Assembly (NCBI GenBank): GCA_963556195.1
Contig: OY744517.1
Span: 146,466,882 to 146,530,881 of the forward strand
Reading direction: 5' to 3'
DNA length: 64,000 bases
Source: Sepiola atlantica
Lineage: Eukaryota; Mollusca; Cephalopoda; Sepiida; Sepiolidae
Shown here: positions 23,611 to 34,800 of the stretch, one piece after another
How positions within the stretch are numbered: the first letter of the stretch is position 1
Layout: every line of letters begins with the position of its first letter
The notes under the pieces: model-generated
What the model was told of the DNA's origin: nothing
The model's input: the letters and a program-made list of their open reading frames with translations, nothing else
The model's database searches: none
Translations under genes and position numbers: made by a program

Positions 23611-23653
23611 GGTTAGGGTTTGGTTTAGGGTTAGGGTTTGGTTTAGGGTTGGT
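23611..23653 (+). repeat. Interstitial telomere-like repeat
   Basis: Alternating GGTTAGGG and TTTGGTTTAGGG units, related to the animal (TTAGGG)n telomere motif. A smaller one lies at 31064-31088 in opposite orientation. Confidence 0.7.
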
Positions 23654-23829
23654 GTTGATGTTGAACATTGATCACATGTGTTCTCAGAATTAAACCGATT
23701 GTCTTTTTTATGCTTTTTTTACAGCAGACACAAGTAATATCCGGTGTCATTGATGCTGTAACGTTGTCAACACGCCGTACTTGGGTCGGTAGGTCAGCGT
23801 CCGTGATGTGATGTTAAGTAACGTTGTGA

Positions 23830-24200
23830 TGTGATACTATGGACTGCTCCCTCCAGCCAAGACCCCGAACAATGAGAGGAAATGATTCACCAAGACACAC
23901 AAAGGCAATCGGAAATAGGATGGGTAGTCAGTTGGGAATGCAATTTCCGCTTACCAGTCACTCTTGGACAAAGACCATGTATTTTAGGATTTTCGTTCGA
24001 GGTCAGTATATTGAGAAGTCAGAGCAGTTTGCGACAGTTTTTCAGTTTACGACAGTTTAAGGCAGTTGACAAGTTGGCGGCAGTTGGCGGGTCGGAGGTA
24101 CTCCGAGAGAGTTCAGCAGAGATTTAGCAGATTGTGAGATGAGCTGTCGATTTCGAGTAACGACAATAGTGGTCTCGACACACAAATTATCTCAGTTGGG
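23830..24200 (+). mobile_element. LTR-like dispersed repeat, copy 1 (truncated)
   Basis: Begins TGTGATACTATGGACT and includes a GACGACTT/GTCGATTTCGAGTAACG...GTCTCGACA.ACAAATTATCTCAGT block shared with 40601-41050. Rightward homology is lost near 24200. Confidence 0.55.
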
Positions 24201-24324
24201 TCTTAGCTAATATACTGAGCCACTGTTCTTTTTGTTAGTTTTTTTAGCGCAATTGACCGCATATCAATAAACGTTATCAGAGCAGCGTTCCAGTAAGCTT
24301 GCGAAATGATGTAGCTTTAATATA

Positions 24325-24945
24325 AAGTACTGATCAAATGACATCCGAACGAAAGTGTAATATAGTTAACAGCGGAAAAAGGGAGGAAAACTAATATGCA
24401 ACAAATAACTTTTAGCAAACGCAAGAAAATTAAATTTTCTGTCGACCTTCATAGTTTTTCAGTTCTGAAACGTTTTGTATTTTTTTTTTTAATTTGTTTC
24501 GTAGTCTCAAAGGCTTGTAAAAAATGAATGCTCATGTTCGACCGAAAGCTGCGATATACTGCAACTTATTTTGAAATAAAGAAAAACTTTAAAACAGTTT
24601 CAGTGAGTTAAAAATGTACAGAACAGACGAAAATTACATTTGAATGTGTTTTGTGACAGTTATTAGTTGTATTTTTGTTTGATTTTCGATGTTTCAGTTG
24701 TTAAGCATGCAACATAGAAGCTAAAAATCAAATAACTTACGGCCGTCATTTTGGATCCATTTTTTACAAGCCTTCTAGGCTACGAAGCAAATTCTGAAAT
24801 TTAAAAAAAATTTTTTTAATGTTTCAGAACTTAAAAACTATGCAAGTCGATAAAAAATTACATTTTCTTGGTTTGTTAAAAGTTATTTGTTCATCACCTT
24901 TTTGCGCGCTAACTATACAACACTTTCGCCAAAATCCGAATACTT
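24325..24945. mobile_element. Fold-back element with arms of about 200 bp
   Basis: The left arm from about 24325 (AAAGTACTGATC...GAACGAAAGTGTAATATAGTTA, then AACAAATAACTTTTAGCAAA) is mirrored on the right up to about 24945 (TTTGTTAAAAGTTATTTGTT...TAACTATACAACACTTTCGCC). The arms also share TTTCGTAG..C and GGCTTGTAAAAAATG. Substitutions are frequent, so it is an old palindromic MITE-like element. Confidence 0.65.
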
Positions 24946-25039
24946 TGTGTTAAACTTCAAACAATGATACCAGAGTGATGATAAGGGTGGATAGTCAGTG
25001 GCAGTTTATATGAGGTAATGAAACTTTTCAAAAAACTTT

Positions 25040-25112
25040 CGACCACGACGAGACTCGAACTCGCAATCTTCTGATTCGAAGTCAGACGCCTTATCCATTA
25101 GGCCACGCGGCC
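25040..25112 (-). tRNA. tRNA-Arg(UCG), copy 2
   Basis: Identical in all 73 positions to copy 1 when reverse-complemented; anticodon TCG, intact A and B boxes. TTTTTT follows 4 nt downstream on the minus strand. The upstream unit (to about 25400) matches the flanks of copies 3 to 6. Confidence 0.93.
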
Positions 25113-25137
25113 ATTCCTAATAATGTTTTTTAAGTGC

Positions 25138-25187
25138 TATATACTTTTGGCGTATTTCTAACAATGTAGGTCATTATAATTTCATGC
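25138..25187 (-). promoter_or_regulatory. External promoter-like elements of tRNA-Arg copy 2
   Basis: CATGAAATTATAATGACCTA with GACC starting at -60, and a TATATAG box at about -32. Confidence 0.5.
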
Positions 25188-25639
25188 TGAGACAAAATGA
25201 GTGTAACAGAAAGGCTTTGTAAAACACGCCTTATTGTCAGCAGACTCTCGCCCCCAAGGCAGTCGCGCTGGTGCAAACACTAAACTAAACACTACTGATA
25301 TGAATAGGTTTAAGGAAAGAAATGTCCAGTTTGAGTAATCGTACATTTTAGATATTTTTAGTACTTGTTGAGATAACAATCCTAAGTAACTACGGTTAAT
25401 AGGATTCTAATGTTATGCAGACTTTTTATGTATTATGTATTATTATAGACTTATTCGCAAAAGTAAAGCGGTCGACCATAGTCGAGAGCGACCTGAAGGA
25501 TCCCTTTTAATTAGTTACTACTGCGAAGTGTAGGGAAGAACGCCACCCTTTTCTCAGGATTACTCCACTTACGCTTGATTCTCTACCTTATAATGCTGAA
25601 TGTTTAACACGGGGGCACCAAGTACCTTTTTGGGGTCTT

Positions 25640-25725
25640 TGGTATGACTTTACCGAGAATTGAACCCCGGTCTCCCAGCCCATTAGCAAACACCCTAACC
25701 ATTATGTGAAATGGGCCAGTAATTA
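25640..25725 (-). mobile_element. tRNA-derived SINE head
   Basis: Minus strand reads CATTTCACATAATGGTTAGG (A-box region) and GGGGTTCAATTCTCGG (B-box region) 40 nt later. The cloverleaf is incomplete, so it is treated as a SINE. Confidence 0.55.
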
Positions 25726-26041
25726 TTATACTAAATCTGAGTAAATCAAAATCAATTTTTCCCCGTAGACTTTTTTCTTATATATTTTAATCCCACAAAA
25801 TACATATTAAAACATACCTTGGTTTAAATATTGATTTATGGTTTTAAAAAATCGTTTTGTTCTAATTAGACGTAATTTGAAATTTAATCACCAAGTGATC
25901 AATCTCTTACTAAGTGTCTGTCTATTACTCCCGTCCTCTCTCACTTTATATTTTTACCACACCACCCCACCTCACCCCGACTTTTTTATATACAGTGTCT
26001 ATCCATTCTCGCTATTATCTGTTACTGTTTCTGTAAATGTC

Positions 26042-26043
<2 letters not shown>

Positions 26044-26075
<32 letters not shown>
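26044..26075. repeat. (GT)n microsatellite
   Basis: About 16 GT units. Confidence 0.9.
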
Positions 26076-26077
<2 letters not shown>

Positions 26078-26326
26078 CAGTCAAAAGAAAGTACAGAAAA
26101 AAGACTGGAATAGTCCATTACAGGCAAAAGGGAATATGGTCACAAGTAATAGTATTAAGTTTGCTTTTGTTTTTCAAAATGGCTGACTGCCTGCTCTTAT
26201 TCTCAACTTACTACAAAAATTAAATCCTAAATTTGAAAAATAAAATGTGTTTGTTTTTATTAAAATGTTCATATTACTTCCGTATCCAATAACAATGTTC
26301 TGCATGACATAAAATTGACATTGTGT

Positions 26327-26612
26327 GTATTGTAGTTATCTAAAGATGAACTAAAAATACCTTTAAACATGTGGCTTAACGGCGCCATTGAATTGCACTT
26401 TACCCCAAACTAGACATTTATTTTCTTAAAACTATTCTTCACCTTGGCAGCGTTTTGTTCTGTGTGTTTACCACTGCTGTAATATCACCGTTCAACAGTA
26501 GACACGTTGACTGTCAGGAGTCTTTTTTTTTTCTTCCGCTGACAATAAAGCCGTGTTTTTGCAAAGTCTAGCCTATCCAATGTAACACATTTCTATATTT
26601 TTGTTTCCGACT
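26327..26612 (+). repeat. 5' flank of the duplicated tRNA-Arg unit
   Basis: The segment GTAGTTATCTAAAGATGAAC through GGCTTAACGGCGCC, CAACAGTAGACACGTTGACT, CTTCCGCTGACAATAAAG and GCCTATCCAATGTAACAC matches, in the same order, 46.16-46.44 kb and the reverse complement of 35.9-36.15 kb and 25.2-25.4 kb. The duplicated unit is therefore at least 450 bp, not just the tRNA. Confidence 0.75.
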
Positions 26613-26669
26613 GACATGAAGATGACCTACATATTTAAAAAACGACAGAAATTTATAGGATGATAAAAA
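26613..26669 (+). promoter_or_regulatory. External promoter-like elements of tRNA-Arg copy 3
   Basis: GACATGAAGATGACCTACAT with GACC at -62; GATAAAA at about -24. Confidence 0.5.
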
Positions 26670-26685
26670 TCCTGTGTAAGTAGGT

Positions 26686-26758
26686 GGCCGCGTGGCCTAA
26701 TGGATAAGGCGTCTGACTTCGAATCAGAAGATTGCGAGTTCGAGTCTCGTCGTGGTCG
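26686..26758 (+). tRNA. tRNA-Arg(UCG), copy 3
   Basis: Identical to copy 1 over 73 nt; TTTTT starts 7 nt downstream. It lies in the best-preserved pair of duplicated units, with copy 6. Confidence 0.93.
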
Positions 26759-27013
26759 AAAGGAGTTTTTAAATTTAATTTCACAATATAAACCGCTAAG
26801 TAATGTAATCGACTCTGACAATGTTGTTTGTTTGCTTTATTTTGTTGCTTTTTGTTGTTATGACTTAAAAAGACGCACTTATAGATTAATCGTGCTTTCG
26901 TAGAACCGGCGCTCACTACCGACCAGCATGGTTGAATCGAAGCTGATGGGCCTCATTATTTTTAATTTTTCACCACTGACTTAAAATATTACAAAATAAA
27001 GTTATGTTGAGTA

Positions 27014-27368
27014 TTGATTTACTCCTCTCCAGGAGTTAGGCACAAGGCCAGTTTTTATCTTACTCCCACAAGTAAGATGTGACTCAAGGTTGGGTCGGAA
27101 AAGTGGGGTTTAAAAATTGCTTGGGCAGCCCCGTCGGCATTCCCCGGTAGGGGCGCCTCAGGCAGTAAGCAATAAACTTACTCCTCCCCAAAGAGGGGAG
27201 GCGAAGCCTGGGAGGGTGGACCTCCTAGAACTGCACAGGACAGACCCATTGACCGGCGTAAATCAAGACCCGAAGGCCAAGACAACACCAATATGGGGTG
27301 CAGTGTCCATCTGAACAGATACTACACTTTGATCTTAGCCAAAAGGCCAAGCTTTTGTTTACTTGTTT
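27014..27368 (-). mobile_element. U2-snRNA-headed SINE, copy 3 (best preserved)
   Basis: On the minus strand the 36 nt at 27313-27348 read GGCCTTTTGGCTAAGATCAA and then AGTGTAGTATCTGTTC, exactly the conserved U2 snRNA 5' region that includes the GTAGTA branch-site-pairing segment. The body and the CTGGAGAGGAGTAAATCAA tail match copies 1 and 2. A 16-bp target duplication (aaagttatgtYgagta) at 26998-27013 and 27369-27384 defines the element at 355 bp. About 15 nt precede the U2 match. Confidence 0.8.
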
Positions 27369-27410
27369 AAAGTTATGTCGAGTAGATTTTAACAATAACA
27401 ATTAAAAAGA

Positions 27411-27530
<120 letters not shown>

Positions 27531-27541
27531 TTTGTTTTTTT

Positions 27542-29006
27542 GTACTCACTAGGAGTTCTCACACAGGTCATCATAAGAAATTACTCACTGATACTAACCG
27601 GTGGTGTACCCTGGAGTCTGGTGACAACAAGTCTCCCCAGATTACCAGTACTCTCCATCTCTTTCGATAACTTTTGCAAATGACTTTGCGTTATTGCAAC
27701 AGCCGCGTACCATTGATTTCTCGCTGGCAACGACCATAGGTCTTCACTGGAATGTGGGTGGCAATAAGCTGCACCAAGACCCCAGTACTCTTCGCACTCA
27801 TCCAGTGGAAGTCTGGTTAGTACTCTCCCTCCTCGGTCCTACCATCCTCCTTGATTCTTCACGACTATTTTGCGTGATATCAGCCGAGGCTGATCCCTTG
27901 GGAGGGGGGGGGGTACAAGGTTACTTGCAGTTTCAGTTCCCTTGGGTTCATGCGGTGGCCCTTCCGTCGTTTGGTTTTACTTTCGTTGCAGTTTTCATGT
28001 GGCTAATATATCGTAAGTTTATGTTGGTTGGTTTCTGCATTCGAGGAGTTTCCTTAATATTTTAGCTGTTTTCATCATTGCCGTCGGCTGTATAGTCTGA
28101 GTCTTCCCCTTGATTCTAATTTCTCCTAGTCTTTCTTTCAGGTTTTTCAGGACTGTTCCTAGTGCTCCTGCAATTATTGGTATTCTATTGACTTTCTTCA
28201 TGTTCCATAGTACTTTCAGTTATCTGGCAAATTCCGTGTATTTGCTTCGTTTTTCCGTCTCTGTAATACTTACTCTGTCGTCTACTGGAACGGCAAAATC
28301 TACAAGTTAGCAGTTTCTTTCCTTCTTGTCAATTATTATGACGTCCGGTCTCATTGATTGGAAGTGTTTATCTCTTTGTTCCTCTATGTCCAAAAGAATG
28401 TTGTGGTTTTCGTTTTCCACTACTGTCTTCGGTTTGTGTCTGTACCATTTGTCTGTATGTTCTCAAGTAAAGTCGTTTGCATAGTTCCCAGTGTAGTGCC
28501 TTCCCCACGCAGTTGTGTCTGTTTTTGTATTCTTTTTGGGCTAGTTTGTTGCATTCACTTATGTGGTTTACCGTTTCATCTCTTTGTCCACAGAGTCTAC
28601 ATTTAATGTTTTCCTGGCTTTTATCTATTTTAGCTTTAATGTAGTAAGTTCTAATCGTATTGTTTTTTGAAGCTGTCAGTAGAGATTCCGTTTCTCTGTT
28701 CAAGTGTTCTTTTCGTAGCTATGCCCGGGTGTTTCCGTGATTCTCTTCTCTTGTCATTCTTTTGAAACATCCATGTAGTTTTTTTTTCTTTCAACTTTTC
28801 TCTGTTTTCGCTGTTTCCTGTATTGTTTCTTTTGACGTTGTCTCTTGCTGTGGCGAACAGCATTTCTGTGTTATGAGCTGTGTATTTTCCAGGTCTTTTT
28901 GTGTCTTCCAAATAGTATTCTATACTTACCAGTCCTCTTCCCTCTTCGTTCCTTTTCACGTAGAGTCGGTCAGTATCATCTTTCGGGTGTAATACATTCT
29001 GGATGG
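27542..29006 (-). pseudogene. R4/Dong-like LINE, endonuclease-bearing C-terminal part
   Basis: Minus-strand frames give, in order, LHPKDDTDRLYV and GRGLVSIE, then RETESLLTASKNN, a zinc-knuckle CRLCGQRDETVNHISEC, then RPDVIIIDKKE and VDFAVPVDDR (the PD...D core of the restriction-like endonuclease), NRIPIIAGALGTV and the terminal AKILRKLLECRNQPT. This is the C-terminal layout of R2/R4/Dong-type LINEs, which nick their target with that nuclease. A 3' UTR of about 470 bp follows. A few frameshifts and stops (for example just after KKERNC) make it inactive. The upstream part resumes at 30420, beyond an insertion. Confidence 0.8.
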
Positions 29007-30419
29007 TGTCGGGGCCACGGCGGCTAGCGCGTGACAATGGTTAATATAAAACAAAAAAAAGATAAACGGGTCCGGAAATGGTTCGTAAGTCTCTAGGTCC
29101 CAATATTATCAACAGAATACAAGAGGAAGATGATTCTCCAATTCAAGACATCACATAGAAAACAAGGAAGAATAACGAGCAGGTAAAAGACGACTCAAAC
29201 ACCAAGTTAAGATTCAAACAATATTTATTTATAAAATAGTAAGAAAAGGGATAAACATATATAAAACAAACAACAAGAAAACAAAGTACTATTTTATGGT
29301 AATGTTTAACGTTAACTAATGAATAGTGTCTCAAACAAATCACAGAAGAAAATAATTGCTCACTTACAGAATGTATGAGGTTATTACAAGATTCCTCACG
29401 GGAGTTAAAAAGTTCAATAGTCCAGGAATATCACAAGTCACACTCATCTAATATCCGCACTGATCTTTGGATGGACACTCATCAGCAGAATTCAAGGAGT
29501 AAGTGTTCAGAAATCATATATGCGGGTATAATTATTGAAATCTCACTTGTCGCTATGCAATCTTCACATAGGATATGTATTCGTCATCTCAACAGTAGTG
29601 TGATATATTTACAATCAACGGCAGCTTGGGTGATGCAATTTCGAAAAGCCTTTGTTTTCGTAAAATTAACCTTCGGCGCAGAATGAAATCTTGGGGCAAT
29701 CCGCCCGGTTATGGAGTCAGAGTCTTTTTCTGCTTCGCTCTTTTCTTCCTCTTCTTCTTTTTCTTCTTCTTCCTTTTCATGGCTCACAGCGCATACGCTG
29801 GTTGTGACGGGTAACTCGACCGGCAGCAGCTTACTCTTTGGCTGACAGGAATTCTCTAGTAGATTCGTAAACTCCCTTTTATATCTATTCTCTGCTGAGA
29901 ATCGAAGGCGGGTGGTGGGTGTGTTGAAAGTTTCTTGAAGTTGACAGACGACGGTACTTTGCACTGATTTGGAGTCAAGGCACTCGTGAATGTTAATAGA
30001 TGACACCAGATATTTGGCCAATGTTTACGTTCCTTCGGATAAGGGTTTAGGATTGGGAAGAGGGTGTCGCTAACCGGATATAAAGGTTAAAAAGCGACGA
30101 TACTTTGCCCTTTGATGTGAGTTTAATACGTTCGTAAGTCGCCCGGTTGTGTCGTCTGATTTCCTCTCGGTTTGGTTCAGGACGGGCAGGGTGTCGCTAA
30201 TTGGACACACGATTCGCTTCTCTTGAATGCAAGGTTATGCGATGGGTTGACGGCGTCGGTCCAACAGGAATAACATTTCTTCCTTATAACTTGTTTGGGT
30301 TCAAAAAACAAATATTAAAAACATGGGATAAGATAAATTTTTCTCGCTTTAATTTAATGTTTATGAAATACATTTTATCACTCTGATAATTTTTATTCAA
30401 CTATCCTTTATTTGTAACA
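29007..30419. mobile_element. 1413-bp LTR-type insertion inside the R4/Dong-like LINE
   Basis: Begins TGTCGGGGCCACGG and ends TTATTTGTAACA, with the 4-bp duplication ATGG at 29003-29006 and 30420-30423. Removing the insert and one ATGG makes the host LINE frame continuous through an LMTI-QNVLHP junction, which proves the boundaries. The interior holds a 145-codon minus-strand frame (29584-30021) with an EEEKEEEEE stretch and no recognised domain. It is either a long solo LTR or a short non-autonomous LTR element. Confidence 0.75.
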
Positions 30420-30796
30420 ATGGTCATTAGTCTCCTCGTCTTCTGGTTAAGATGCCTAAGTTCTTCTTTAGTCCAACTTATGAATGGTCCAGAGTATCTT
30501 ATTGGTGATACTGTCCGGGTGTTTATTTATTTAATTAGACTTCTACTATATAGTTTTGTTTCTAAGAGATTCCTTGTTCTTCTCGGGTAATTTTTCCAAT
30601 CTTCTCTTTCATTTCTGTAGATTTGATGGTGTCTGCTTCCAAAACTCGTATGTGTATTTGTTAGGTTGGGACAGAGGCAGATTACGTGATTGGTATTATC
30701 TACTCTGATAGTTTCAATTTTCGTTCCTTTTGTTTCGTGTAATGTTCCTTCTGTGTTTCTATTTTTTGTTTTGTTTTGTTTTTCCAAATGATTCAC
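30420..30796 (-). pseudogene. R4/Dong-like LINE, upstream part
   Basis: Continuation of the element at 27.5-29.0 kb. It reads CPNLTNTHTS, RRTRNLLETKLYSR, then in an adjoining frame WTKEELRHLNQKTRRLMTI up to the insertion point. This is the region between reverse transcriptase and zinc knuckle. The RT catalytic part is absent: 5' truncated. Confidence 0.75.
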
Positions 30797-30802
30797 GGCT
30801 CA

Positions 30803-31048
30803 TCAAAGTGTAAAGGTCACTCGGTGACAAGGGTTAATGTTTTGTGTCAGGTTGATAGTAAGACTAACACCATGGGGGTTGCAGACAATGGATTGTATCT
30901 GAGCAGAATTTGAATACTTGACAGGACAGCTCGACAAGAACTTGCTAACATTGGATTTGAAAACAACTATGTTGTAATCGGTTGGCAAGCATCCCCGAAG
31001 TATTGCATTCCACAGACGCACAGTTATTGGAAATGAAACTCTATTCAT
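30803..31048 (-). pseudogene. C-terminal fragment of another LINE (family C)
   Basis: An 81-codon frame starts FPITVRLWNAILRGCLPTDY followed by NIVVFKSNVSKFL, the usual ending of Jockey/CR1-like ORF2 (RxxxLWNxLPxxCFPxxYxLxxFKxxVNxxL). The family-A copies differ here, so this is a different lineage. Confidence 0.6.
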
Positions 31049-31063
31049 GGAAGTTCCGTTTAA

Positions 31064-31090
31064 CCCTAACCCTACCCCTAACCCTTAACT
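31064..31090 (-). repeat. Short telomere-like repeat
   Basis: TAACCCTAACCCTACCCCTA and a following ACCCTTAAC. Confidence 0.65.
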
Positions 31091-31390
31091 CCAGGTACAC
31101 AGAGAAAGAAAGAAACATTTCTTAGAATGGTTGTAGACGAGTTTCCACTGTGGGTGTTTTACAGTGTATCCCCCCGATCAGAGACTGGATCTCAACCGAG
31201 CACCTATGAAAATAAGGATAGAGTAGAAAGAGACAAGCAACGTCTCTTTTATGAGAATGTATGGACAAGGAGAGGACATTCCCCACTAGATTTTGAAGCC
31301 GATTTTGTACTCCGTCAAGGCAGGAGATAATGCTCTGGGTGGCACTTCTCCAGATGTGGCAACTCTACCCCATCTTAGGTAGAGAATGCA

Positions 31391-31860
31391 TCAGGTAGAG
31401 AGGTACTTTTTTAGGCGATAGAAAGATCCAACCATTTTCCGAGCGACTTTTGCAATAGACTTGATGTAAGTCTTCCACTTCAAATCTGGAGGGAAAGTCA
31501 GTCCTAGAAGCTTCTCCAAACGGGGGGTGGGGGCATCAAGGGAGGCGCCATCTATTTCAGCTGGAGCAAAGTGATGAAAGGAGAGAAGCTTATCAAAAGT
31601 AACCAGCCACTTTTTCCCCATTGCACAACATGTTCCAGGTCGAAAGAGAAAGAGAGAGAGAGGGAGGGGGGGAGAACCAGAAATATATTGATTGCTCATA
31701 CTCGTCGAAGTGCTGCCATAGATTATTGTGTCATCTACATAGATGTCAACGAATGATCTTAGAATGTGATTTGAGAGATCATTGATGAATAGAGTTTTTT
31801 AGCGCAATACGTACTGAGGTATCTTCACTTAGTCTCGTGACATGTCCAACGAATGAATCA
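31391..31860 (-). pseudogene. LINE family A-related reverse transcriptase fragment
   Basis: Minus strand shows LFINDLSNHIL, the catalytic YVDDTIIYGSTST block, GKKWLVTFDKLLSFHHFAP, LEKLLGLTFPPDLKWKTYI and KMVGSFYRLKKYLS. A (CT)n-rich insertion replaces about 25 residues between the YVDD block and KKWLVTF. Both ends are truncated. Confidence 0.75.
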
Positions 31861-32049
31861 AGAAAAGACCTTTAAATTTAGTAGCAAATTATTGACAACA
31901 AATATCACAGTCGACTCGACCCTATTCCGAGATCTTTTGTCCCCAGATGATCCTAACGGCGGCCCCAGATTAACAGACAAATGAATTCGACACAAGGTGC
32001 GATTAGTCCAACGGATAAATCGAATAAGGGGGCAGTTAAAATTCGATGG

Positions 32050-32330
32050 TAAGTATATTACCTGCCCCTCTTACTGAAGCAAAGTTAGACATGGTATCAG
32101 TTTATAGTGGGGAATCTAGCTCCCTGAAATAAGGGACATTTTAGATGAGTGCAAAATTTACCATGATGGGACCAAACGGCATTGCCCGGTAAGAGCCCAT
32201 CAGCCAATCCCCCTAACCGATAGAGAATTCCTGGAAGAATGGATTCCTAGGACAAAAGAAAACCATACTTCACTCCAAGGGCAAGGCCCCTGTGTCAGAT
32301 TGTAAGTATCATTTTCAGGAGGTTATATCA
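32050..32330 (-). mobile_element. Diverged relative of the U2-headed SINE body
   Basis: Shares ACTGAAGCAAAGTTAGACAT with 16980 and the CGGCATTGCCCGGTAAGAGC core, the CCTGGAAGAATGGATTCCTA segment and GGGCAAGGCCCCTG. No U2 head is recognised. Confidence 0.45.
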
Positions 32331-32687
32331 TTACGTTTGGGCAGCTCTGTATATTTAAAGTAATTTATATTTATCAAATCTATCTAGTATTATTCTAAAG
32401 CTGGGTTAATTAACGTTTGTTACCTTACGGCATTTTTCCCTTATATTTTAATCACACAGAATACATGCAAAAATGTTCCTTGCTTTTGGGATTGAGTTAT
32501 GTTTGAAAAGATTTCCGTTTTAATTGTTCCAATTAAAAAGACGTACTTTTCAAAGTAATCCATTTCTTACTACCTTTTTAACTATCACTTTCGCCCTCCC
32601 TCAATGTATGCTGTGTGACCCCTTAACTCTTAATCTATACGTCATTTATTACCCTCGCTCCCATCACTCATGCTTCATCTCTCTCTT

Positions 32688-32690
<3 letters not shown>
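32331..32690. other. No gene seen
   Basis: AT-rich, nothing recognised. Confidence 0.4.
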
Positions 32691-32699
<9 letters not shown>

Positions 32700-32757
<58 letters not shown>

Positions 32758-32873
32758 AAAGGAAAGAAAGAATTAAAAGATTTGAATAATCTTTTATAAG
32801 CAAAAATAAATATCACCACAGCCAGTAATACGATTTAACCTGTAGATAGAGGAAAATAGAGAAAGAAAGAGAG

Positions 32874-32907
<34 letters not shown>
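32700..32907. repeat. Two (AT)n microsatellites
   Basis: (AT)n at 32700-32755 and 32878-32908, separated by AG-rich sequence. Confidence 0.95.
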
Positions 32908-32912
<5 letters not shown>

Positions 32913-33299
32913 GCAGAAAGGGTCTACTTTTGGATTTTGTCATTTTTTTTTATTTAACTTGCTTTGCAAACTCGCGTTTACCTGATTCAAACAATTTAAT
33001 TTGATCTCAATTGGTGACCCAACGGGCCATATTTTTTCTCGTATTTTTTATCCCAATAATTAAACTACGGTAAAAGACTTCAGATTTTTTCATCTTTATA
33101 TTTTAACTTTTAATTATAACCTAACGTAAACAAGTACACACATATAAAATAATATAAAATTAATATTTTTCTTTTCTAGCAAATTGTCTTTGTCGAGGGG
33201 AAGTTTCTGAATGTTCTGAATATAGAAATAATTTACATAAATCTCATAAAACCGAGGGATTGATAATTTGTATTGTTTGGATTTTGTTTTTCTTTTTAA

Positions 33300-34700
33300 G
33301 ATATTTCACCCCAAACAAGGCAGGTCGCCACTGTAGACGTAAGGGGACACTGAGAATAATGTTGTAGGTTTTGGGTGTCATCCTAAGTTAGAAGCTGTGC
33401 AGCGAGAAGTCTGTTTACATAAGTTTTAAACGTCTGCATGTCGGTACAGTCGGGGAAAACAGGGAGCAAGGAGGGAGTTCCAGAGGCCGGCAGCACGTGG
33501 AAAGAAGCTACCAGAGTAGAAGCCTCTCCGGCTCCGATTGTCGGGTTGTTCAAGTATATTTATGTCGAGGGAGGCACTAGAGCAGCTAGTACATCGGAGC
33601 ACAATCCATTGAAGTATTTGTAAAACAAGCACAAGGATGCAACATATTGCGGCGATTGGACAGGGGATGGAGCTTGGTGAATAGTGAGGGACCTATTAAG
33701 TTGGCGACTCTTTTTGGGGCCTTGTCTTAGAGGGAGAGACTAGTGGATAATGCACCAGCCCAGATGTGACAACAATACTCCATGAATGGGCGGATGGTGG
33801 CTTTGTAGAGATACAGGATAATGTCAGGTGTGAGGAGTTTACTAGCACGGTAGAGGGAGCCAACCTTCTTTGCTGCAGCCTTGGCAATGTAATCAATGTA
33901 TTTTTCCAATTCATGTTACCTGTGAATGTTAGGCCGAGTAGTTTGAATGTTGAACTCTCAGGTAGGGTGTTATTTGCCATGACAATCGATGGTTGAAGAT
34001 GTTTCTTGTAGTTATTGAAGGAAAGGAGCGTTGTCTTTGCGGCATTAAAAGTTACCAACCATTTCTGCCCCCAATCCACTACAGCCTGGAGGTCATTTTC
34101 TAAGGATTCGGCCATTGCCTCGGATATGTACGCGTCCGTTTTGCCCACATGACGAGAATATAGCGAGGTGTCGTCAGCAAATATACCTATCTCAGACTCG
34201 ATGTCATCAGGGACGTCGTTTATGAAGATCATGAACAATAAAGGCCCAAAGATGGGTCCCTGGGTACACCAGCATTTATGTCATGTTGCTTAGATGAACG
34301 GCCATCGAGGACAACCTGGATCTTTCTTTTGGTTAGGAAGAATCTAATTATATTCAATATTCGTCCAGTAATACCATATGAGTGAATTTTTAGGAGGAAC
34401 CCCTTATGCCATACCTTGTCAAAGGCCTTGGATATATCAAGCGCTACTGCCCTAGTTCACCTGCCTTGTTCAGTGTATGGTATATGCGTTCAGAGATGAC
34501 CGTTAAGATATCCGCTATAGATCGTGCTGGTCTAAATCCATACTGGCGGTCAGAAAAAAGTTTAGCATTAACTAGGTGCCGGACTATCGCTAGATTGATT
34601 AGAGATTCAAAGATTTTAGCAAAGATCGGGAGTAAACTGATTGGGCGGTAGTTTTGAGGATCAGTTCTATCCCGAGAATTTTTAAAAACTGGTACCACAG
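33300..34700 (-). pseudogene. LINE family A copy with reverse transcriptase and 3' UTR
   Basis: The longest family-A copy. Read on the minus strand: VVPVFKN...NYRPISLLPIFAKIFE and LFSDRQYGFRPARSIAD (34444-34698); MIFINDVPDDIESEIGIFADDTSLYS with the FADD catalytic motif, then WGQKWLVTFNAAKT and LLGLTF (33900-34238); KKVGSLYRASKLLTPD and RPFMEYCCHIWAG (33727-33909); and the C-terminus around GSFFPRAAGLWNSLLAPCFP (33426-33632), followed by a 3' UTR to about 33300 that is shared with 56.93-57.04 kb. Frameshifts separate the segments and the 5' side is truncated at about 34700, so it is inactive. Confidence 0.85.
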
Positions 34701-34704
34701 ATTA

Positions 34705-34800
34705 GTTGGACTCGTGGCGCAACGGATATAAGGAATCAGTTAGTATTAACTGACAATCTTCTGGAGGTGGAAGGTTCAATTCTCAGTGCGGGCGATATTA
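34705..34800 (+). mobile_element. tRNA-like SINE head or tRNA pseudogene
   Basis: GACTCGTGGCGCAACGGATA resembles the 5' half of a tRNA (acceptor and A box) and GGTTCAATTCTCAG the B box, but the anticodon arm is expanded and there is no cloverleaf. It lies at the truncated 5' end of the family-A LINE. Confidence 0.5.

Noticed and set aside
26700..26903. Frames starting MDKASDFESEDCEFESRRGR at tRNA copies
   Set aside because: They are plain translations of the tRNA-Arg sequence; the same peptide appears at 49857.
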